From positions 1-40,781 of the forward strand of contig PWTM01000031.1 in assembly GCA_003563855.1 (NCBI GenBank): a stretch of DNA of 40,781 nucleotides, written 5' to 3'. This DNA comes from PVC group bacterium (GTDB lineage: Bacteria; Verrucomicrobiota; Kiritimatiellia; PWTM01). Shown here piece by piece: positions 36,397 through 40,781 of this stretch (position 1 is its first letter; each line of letters starts with the position of its first letter). Under the pieces are notes generated by a model that was not told the DNA's origin, did no database searches, and saw only the letters and a list, made by a program, of their open reading frames with translations. The position numbers and the translations under genes are program-made.

Positions 36397-37241
36397 GCCC
36401 CCGCGGAAGGCGCCGGGCACGTGCAGCCCCGCCGGACCGGCACGTGCTCTACGAGGCCGCCGTGCAGGCGGTCGACTGGGAGATCCGGTTCCTCCAGCGG
36501 CTCTATCGGGCCGCCGCCGGGCGACCCGCGCGACGGCTTCGCGAGGACTTCTGCGGAACCGCGGCGCTGGCCTGCGCCTGGGCGGCGCGGCATCCGCAGA
36601 ACCGGGCCTGGGGCATCGACCTCGACCCGGAAGTCCTCGCCTGGGGCCGCCGCGAGCACCGCGACCGGCTGCCGCCCGAGGCCGCGCGCCGCGTCGTCCT
36701 GCGCCGCGCCGACGTGCGGCGCGCCCGTACGCCGCCCGTGGACGTGGTCGCCGCGCTCAACTTTTCCTATTCCGTCTTCAAGACCCGCGCGCAGCTCGGG
36801 GGCTGGATGCGCCGCGCCTGCGCCGCGCTCGACCGGCCCGGCCTCCTCGTGCTCGACGCCTACGGCGGAACCCGGACCATGACGACCGGCGAGGAGCGCC
36901 GGCGCGTGCCCGCCTCGATCTCGCCGGCCGGGGAGCCCGTGCCGCCCTTCACCTATGCCTGGGAGCACGCGCACTTCGACGTGATTTCGCACCACCTGCG
37001 CTCCTGCATCCACTTCACGCTCCCGGGCGGCCGGACCCTGCGACGCGCCTTCACCTACGACTGGCGGCTCTGGACGCTGCCCGAACTGCGCGAACTGCTC
37101 GCGGAGGCGGGGTTCGACCGGGTCGAGGTCTACCTGCACGGCTGGACCCCCAGCGGCGCTTCCGACGATGTCTACCGCCGCCGGAAGCGCTACGAGAACG
37201 CGCTCGGCTGGGTCGCCTACCTGGCCGCGGTCAAACGCTGA
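36384..37241 (+). CDS. Class I SAM-dependent methyltransferase
   Basis: The 285-residue protein has a Rossmann-type methyltransferase domain. The SAM-binding motif I reads LREDFCGTAALACAWA, followed by the acidic loop GIDLDPEVLAWG, VDVVAALNFSYSVFKT, and LLVLDAYGG. The C-terminal half contains DVISHHLRSCIHFTL and AFTYDWRLWTLPELRELLAEAGF. This set recalls a family common in planctomycetes and relatives without known substrate. The ATG at 36384 overlaps the pilin gene by 13 bases, so it is translated from the same message; whether it modifies a pilus component is open. Confidence 0.85.
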   Translation: MGELSPRGRRRARAAPPDRHVLYEAAVQAVDWEIRFLQRLYRAAAGRPARRLREDFCGTAALACAWAARHPQNRAWGIDLDPEVLAWGRREHRDRLPPEAARRVVLRRADVRRARTPPVDVVAALNFSYSVFKTRAQLGGWMRRACAALDRPGLLVLDAYGGTRTMTTGEERRRVPASISPAGEPVPPFTYAWEHAHFDVISHHLRSCIHFTLPGGRTLRRAFTYDWRLWTLPELRELLAEAGFDRVEVYLHGWTPSGASDDVYRRRKRYENALGWVAYLAAVKR

Positions 37242-37267
37242 GAGCGGCGGATCGTGCAGGCCCGCGC

Positions 37268-38686
37268 ATGACCCCCCGACCACGCGCCAGCGGACGGCGC
37301 GGGGGGCGGATGGCCTGGGCCTGCGCCCTCGCCGCAATCGCGTCCATGCCCGCGGCATCCGGTTCGGGGCCGACGTCGCCCCGAAGCGACCCGGTAGCGC
37401 CGGGCCCGGTCCGCGAGATCGAGATTCGCGTGCGGCGCACGGACCCTGACGTGGTGCGCGAGGCGCTGCACTTCGCCGAAGGCGACACCCTGTCCTCCGA
37501 AGCCCTCGCGGCGTCGCGCCGGTCGCTTCTCGAACTCGGCCTGTTCCGCACCCTCGACATCACCCCGGCGTGGGTCCCCGAGCTGGACGGCTACCGGGTG
37601 ACGGTGCAGGGCGAAGACGGCTGGTTCATCCTGCCGTGGCCCATGTTCGGAAGGGCCGGCGGCGAGACGTTCGGCGGGCTCCTGCTTCTCGTCCATAACG
37701 TCTTCCGAAGGTCGGAGGGCCTCATGCTCCTCGGCATGCGCAGTGAAGACCGCGTGTTTGCGGTCGGTGGCCTTCACCTGCATGGGCACGGTCTCAGCGG
37801 CGGCTTTCGGGACGACCAATGGACGGAGGTCCAGTACGCAGACGGCGCCTACAGCCGTCTTCGCTTCCGCGACAGCTCGGGAAGCCCTCGGCCCTCCGAC
37901 TACGGCGAGGTCGTTCGGACGCTTCGCCGCGAGGAGACGGATGGGTTTCTCGGGGCAACCTGGCGCGCATCGTCCGGACTGAGCCTCTCGCTTCGCGTCG
38001 CCCTCGCCCGGCTGGCCGCGGAAGACGAGTCCTCCGGGACACGCCAGGAAACGCAGCTCGGCTCCCTGCTCCTGTCGGCCGCCTACGGCACGCCCGGAGG
38101 CAATGGCGAAAGCATGGGCGGCATGTTCGGCGCGTTCGGACGCCTGTTCGGTCTCGGCATGGCCGGCGTGCAGGACCGGCTCCAACCGCGCACCGGGAAC
38201 GACTGGTCGACCCGGGTCAGCGGCGCCATCGAGCGCGGCGACTCCGTACTGGGTTCCGACGCCGAATACGTCCGGGCAACGGCCGGCCTTCGGGTGTCCC
38301 GGCATTTCGAGGACTGGAGCCGCCTGACGCTCGGACTGATGGGCGGATGGGGAACCCGCCTGCCGGAAAGCCGCGCCTTCACGGCCGGCGAGCCCGGGGC
38401 GCTGGCCGGCCGCTACGCGCGCGATCACCGCGGCGATCGTCTCCTCGCCGCCTCGCTGGGCTACGGCCGACCGTTCTTCCGCAGTCGCGTGGGCACCCTC
38501 CACACCCAGGCCTTTGCCGACGTCGCGCGGGTGGTCGGCCCGGAGACCCGTGGTACCACGACGGGCGCAGGGCTCAGCATCGCCTACACGTTCTGGCGCT
38601 TCCCCCTCCCGATCGGCGGGGGCGTCACCTACGGCTTTCGCGATCGCGACGCACAGTTCAGCCTCGCCGTCGGCGGCGCCTTCTGA
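37268..38686 (+). CDS. Outer-membrane beta-barrel protein with a single POTRA-like domain (Omp85/BamA superfamily-like)
   Basis: The 472-residue protein begins with a basic, then hydrophobic segment (about residues 12-32) typical of a signal peptide. Residues 48-115 (VREIEIRVRRTDPDVVREAL...ALAASRRSLLELGLFRTLDI...GYRVTV) form one POTRA-like fold. The rest is rich in alternating hydrophobic/polar strands with many Gly and aromatic residues, such as GLHLHGHGLSGGF and SLSLRVALARLA, and it ends in AVGGAF with the terminal phenylalanine required for outer-membrane insertion. It is shorter than BamA (five POTRAs) and nearer TamA-like or patatin-type barrel proteins. Function unknown. An alternative start lies at 37310. 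Confidence 0.7.
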   Translation: MTPRPRASGRRGGRMAWACALAAIASMPAASGSGPTSPRSDPVAPGPVREIEIRVRRTDPDVVREALHFAEGDTLSSEALAASRRSLLELGLFRTLDITPAWVPELDGYRVTVQGEDGWFILPWPMFGRAGGETFGGLLLLVHNVFRRSEGLMLLGMRSEDRVFAVGGLHLHGHGLSGGFRDDQWTEVQYADGAYSRLRFRDSSGSPRPSDYGEVVRTLRREETDGFLGATWRASSGLSLSLRVALARLAAEDESSGTRQETQLGSLLLSAAYGTPGGNGESMGGMFGAFGRLFGLGMAGVQDRLQPRTGNDWSTRVSGAIERGDSVLGSDAEYVRATAGLRVSRHFEDWSRLTLGLMGGWGTRLPESRAFTAGEPGALAGRYARDHRGDRLLAASLGYGRPFFRSRVGTLHTQAFADVARVVGPETRGTTTGAGLSIAYTFWRFPLPIGGGVTYGFRDRDAQFSLAVGGAF

Positions 38687-38764
38687 CGCGGCTTCTCTCG
38701 CGAACACCGCGCCCTTATACTCGCGCGCAACACCGAATGCCCGGATGACACGGGAGCCCGTACG

Positions 38765-39907
38765 ATGACTCGATCGCCCCCCCTCCGTCCCAAGTGGCCC
38801 GGGACGATGACCGATCGCGAGCGGTTCAACCGCCAGATGCACCATCGGCCCGTGGACCGCTGCTTCAACATGGAGTTCGGCTACTGGCACGAATGCTTCG
38901 ATCGATGGCCGTTCTTCCGCGGCCACGGGATCCGGTCCAACGGGCAGGCCGACCGGTTTCTCGGGTTCGACCGGATCGCGCACACCGGCGCGCCCGGGCT
39001 CCACCCGCCGTTCGAGGAGAAGACCGTCCGTGAAACGGCGACCTCGCGCATCCGGATCAACCGCGACGGCCTGCTGGCCGAGGTCCCGAAGGACGGCCAC
39101 GCGACCATCCCGCACTTCATCGAGTCCTCGATCAAGACGCCGGACGACTGGAAGCGCGTGAAAGCCGAGCGCTTCGACCGCAGCCATCCCGACCGGCAGA
39201 TCGACGTCGCGGCCCTGCGGCGCGCACACCCGCCGACCCGGGACTACCCGCTCGGCGTGGGCTGCGGCTCGATGATCGGAAAAATCCGCGACCTGCTTAC
39301 GTTCGAGGGACTGGCCTACGCCTGCTACGACTACCCGGACATGGTGGAGGACATGGTCGAGACCCACTGCCTGCTGGTGGAAGACTTCCTCGACCGGGTG
39401 CTGCCCGCCATCGATTTCGACTTCGCCTCCGGGTGGGAGGACATCTGCTTCAAGAGCGGCCCGCTGGTTTCCGTCCCGTTCTTCAGGGACGTGGTCGTGC
39501 CCCGGTACAAGCGCATCCGCGCCAAGCTCGACGCCCACGGCATCGACCTCTGGTACACCGACTGCGACGGCGACGTCCGGCCGATCCTTCCCCATCTGCT
39601 CGAGGGCGGCATCAACTGCCTGTTCCCGTTCGAGGTCCATTGCTGCGCCCACCCCGCGGCGCTGCTCGACGCGTACGGGCCCGAGCTGCGCATCATGGGG
39701 GGAGTCGACAAGATGCAGCTCGCACGCGGCCGCGAGGCCATCCGGGCCACCCTTGAAACGCTCGTCCCCCTCGTCGAGCGCGGCGGCTACATCCCCTTCT
39801 GCGACCACCGCTGCCCGCCGAACGTCGACCCCGACGACTACCTCTACTACCTCGATCTCAAGGAGCGGATGTTCGGTCTTCCGGCCGGGCCCCGCCGGGC
39901 GCCATGA
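38765..39907 (+). CDS. Uroporphyrinogen decarboxylase-superfamily protein
   Basis: The 380-residue protein follows the URO-D barrel: TDRERFNRQMHHRPVDR at the N-terminus, GCGSMIGKIRDLLTFEGLAYACYDYPDMVEDMVE, FDFASGWEDICFKSGPLVSVPFFRDVVVPRYKRI, LWYTDCDGDVRPILPHLLEGGINCLFPFE and RIMGGVDKMQLARG, closing with GGYIPFCDHRCPPNVDPDDYLYYL. In this superfamily, besides true HemE, many members are corrinoid-linked methyltransferases or of unknown role, and the abundance of such paralogues in Lentisphaerota/Kiritimatiellota fits. It lacks the clear HemE N-terminal PVWxMRQAGR motif, so haem synthesis is unlikely. Its stop overlaps the next start (ATGA). Confidence 0.85.
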   Translation: MTRSPPLRPKWPGTMTDRERFNRQMHHRPVDRCFNMEFGYWHECFDRWPFFRGHGIRSNGQADRFLGFDRIAHTGAPGLHPPFEEKTVRETATSRIRINRDGLLAEVPKDGHATIPHFIESSIKTPDDWKRVKAERFDRSHPDRQIDVAALRRAHPPTRDYPLGVGCGSMIGKIRDLLTFEGLAYACYDYPDMVEDMVETHCLLVEDFLDRVLPAIDFDFASGWEDICFKSGPLVSVPFFRDVVVPRYKRIRAKLDAHGIDLWYTDCDGDVRPILPHLLEGGINCLFPFEVHCCAHPAALLDAYGPELRIMGGVDKMQLARGREAIRATLETLVPLVERGGYIPFCDHRCPPNVDPDDYLYYLDLKERMFGLPAGPRRAP

Positions 39908-40728
39908 TCCGCATCGACAGCCCGCGCAACGACCGCGTCAAGGAGCTGGTCCGGCTCCGGCGCCGGAACGCCCGCGACGAGGCGGGGCTGATCCTCGTCG
40001 AGGGCTACCGCGAGGTGAGGCGGGCACTCGATCATGGGGTCCGCCCCTCCGCGCTCTACTACGCGCCGCCGCTGTTCCAGGGCACGAACGAGCCCGGGCT
40101 CATCGCCCGCTGCCGCGAGGCCGGCGCGGACCTCTTCGAGTGTGCCGAGACCGTCTTTCGCAAGCTCTCCTACCGCGACCGGCCCGACGGGCTGCTGCTC
40201 GTCGCCCCGCAGATTCGCCTCGGGCTCGACGACCTGCGCCTGCCTCCGGCGCCGCTCCTGCTCGTCTGCGAGCGGATCGAGAAGCCGGGCAACCTCGGCA
40301 CGATGCTCCGCTCGGCCGACGCGGCCGGGACGGACGCCGTGCTCGTCTGCGACGGGTGCACGGACATCCACAACCCGAACACCGTCCGGGCGAGCGTCGG
40401 CGCGCTCTTCACGCGCCCCGTCGTCGAGGCGGCCACGGCCGAGGCGCTCCCCTGGCTGCGGGCGCGCGGCGTGCAGATCGTCGCGGCCGCCCCGGCGGCC
40501 GACCGGCTCCACACCGAGGCCGACCTGACGGGGCCGGTCGCCCTCGTCGTCGGCGCCGAGCAGTACGGTCTGACCGACCCCTGGCTCGCCGGGGCCGATA
40601 CGCGCGTGCGGATCCCGATGTGCGGCGACTGCGACTCGCTCAACGTCGCCGCCGCCGCCACCATCCTCCTCTTCGAAGCCGTCCGCCAGCGCCATCCCGG
40701 CGCCACCCGCCGCAGCAGCGACGGATGA
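39904..40728 (+). CDS. SpoU/TrmH-family RNA 2'-O-methyltransferase
   Basis: The 274-residue protein has an N-terminal substrate-binding domain (SPRNDRVKELVRLRRRNARDEAGLILVEGYREV) and a C-terminal SPOUT knot domain. The three knot motifs are present: ERIEKPGNLGTMLRSADAAG, LVVGAEQYGLTD, and IPMCGDCDSLNVAAAATILLFE. It methylates a ribose in rRNA or tRNA. The N-terminal domain and the CGDCDSLNVA motif III suggest the RlmB/TsnR-like side rather than TrmL. It overlaps the UroD-like gene by four bases and is the last gene in the window. Confidence 0.92.
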   Translation: MIRIDSPRNDRVKELVRLRRRNARDEAGLILVEGYREVRRALDHGVRPSALYYAPPLFQGTNEPGLIARCREAGADLFECAETVFRKLSYRDRPDGLLLVAPQIRLGLDDLRLPPAPLLLVCERIEKPGNLGTMLRSADAAGTDAVLVCDGCTDIHNPNTVRASVGALFTRPVVEAATAEALPWLRARGVQIVAAAPAADRLHTEADLTGPVALVVGAEQYGLTDPWLAGADTRVRIPMCGDCDSLNVAAAATILLFEAVRQRHPGATRRSSDG

Positions 40729-40753
40729 ACAGGTCCATGCCCCCAAAACGGCC

Positions 40754-40781
40754 AAAAAGGGGTCAAAAAGGGGTCAGTCCC
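40754..40781. repeat. Tandem AAAAAGGGGTC repeat and possible tip of another RAYT-type element
   Basis: AAAAAGGGGTC occurs twice in a row (40754-40764 and 40765-40775), followed by AGTCCC to the window end. The resulting GGGGTCAG is the same eight-base tip as on the inverted repeats of the RAYT element at 764 and 1880. The rest of any element would lie outside the window. Confidence 0.5.

Overview
The window is about 41 kb of very GC-rich bacterial chromosome with short intergenic gaps. The gene content (ECF sigma factor next to a zinc-finger/von Willebrand A protein, a relic of a type I sulfatase, a UroD-superfamily enzyme, a HEAT-repeat gene relic, type IV pilus genes, an outer-membrane barrel) fits a Gram-negative member of the PVC group, probably near Kiritimatiellota, Lentisphaerota or Verrucomicrobiota. 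This placement is an inference from gene content. I see no plasmid, prophage or CRISPR hallmark.

Layout. 1-7.3 kb: the 3' end of a P1B metal ATPase, a complete REP-associated tyrosine transposase (RAYT) element bounded by 30-bp inverted repeats, a sigma/anti-sigma-VWA pair, a broken sulfatase fragment, a parvulin lipoprotein, and an 0.8-kb repeat-rich non-coding stretch. 7.2-9.0 kb: an amtB-glnK pair behind a near-consensus sigma-54 promoter. 9.0-19.4 kb: a long minus-strand housekeeping run (STN-like secretin domain protein, panB with a nonsense codon, zinc-ribbon protein, tyrS, rpsA, trpC, prfB with its programmed frameshift, ferritin, clpB). 19.8-22 kb: tRNA-Gly(UCC), a QueG-like iron-sulfur protein, a small membrane protein coupled to a TauE-type exporter, then a palindromic 12-bp repeat cluster. 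22-28 kb: a metallophosphoesterase, a broken HEAT-repeat gene, an XRE/ImmA-like regulator, a VTT-domain membrane protein and a PiT phosphate transporter.

27.8-29.8 kb is a compact SOS module: lexA followed by a Y-family polymerase, with a perfect GAAC-N4-GTTC operator lying exactly in the spacer of the likely lexA promoter. Divergently, 29.85-36.4 kb is a type IV pilus cluster (pilB-type ATPase, pilT, second pilB-type ATPase, pilC, one GspG-like pilin) with its own TTGACA/TAGTAT promoter. The pilin gene overlaps a SAM methyltransferase gene. A single-POTRA outer-membrane barrel, a UroD-superfamily enzyme and a SpoU-type RNA methyltransferase follow. The last bases repeat the GGGGTCAG tip of the RAYT inverted repeats, so another such element may start just outside.

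The observations most worth checking are the amber codon in panB at the catalytic glutamate, the lexA operator architecture, the anti-sigma/VWA fusion, the ImmA-like protein without its zinc motif, the two PilB-type ATPases flanking PilT, the RAYT element ends, and three kinds of intergenic repeats. I did not find a wholly new multi-gene system.
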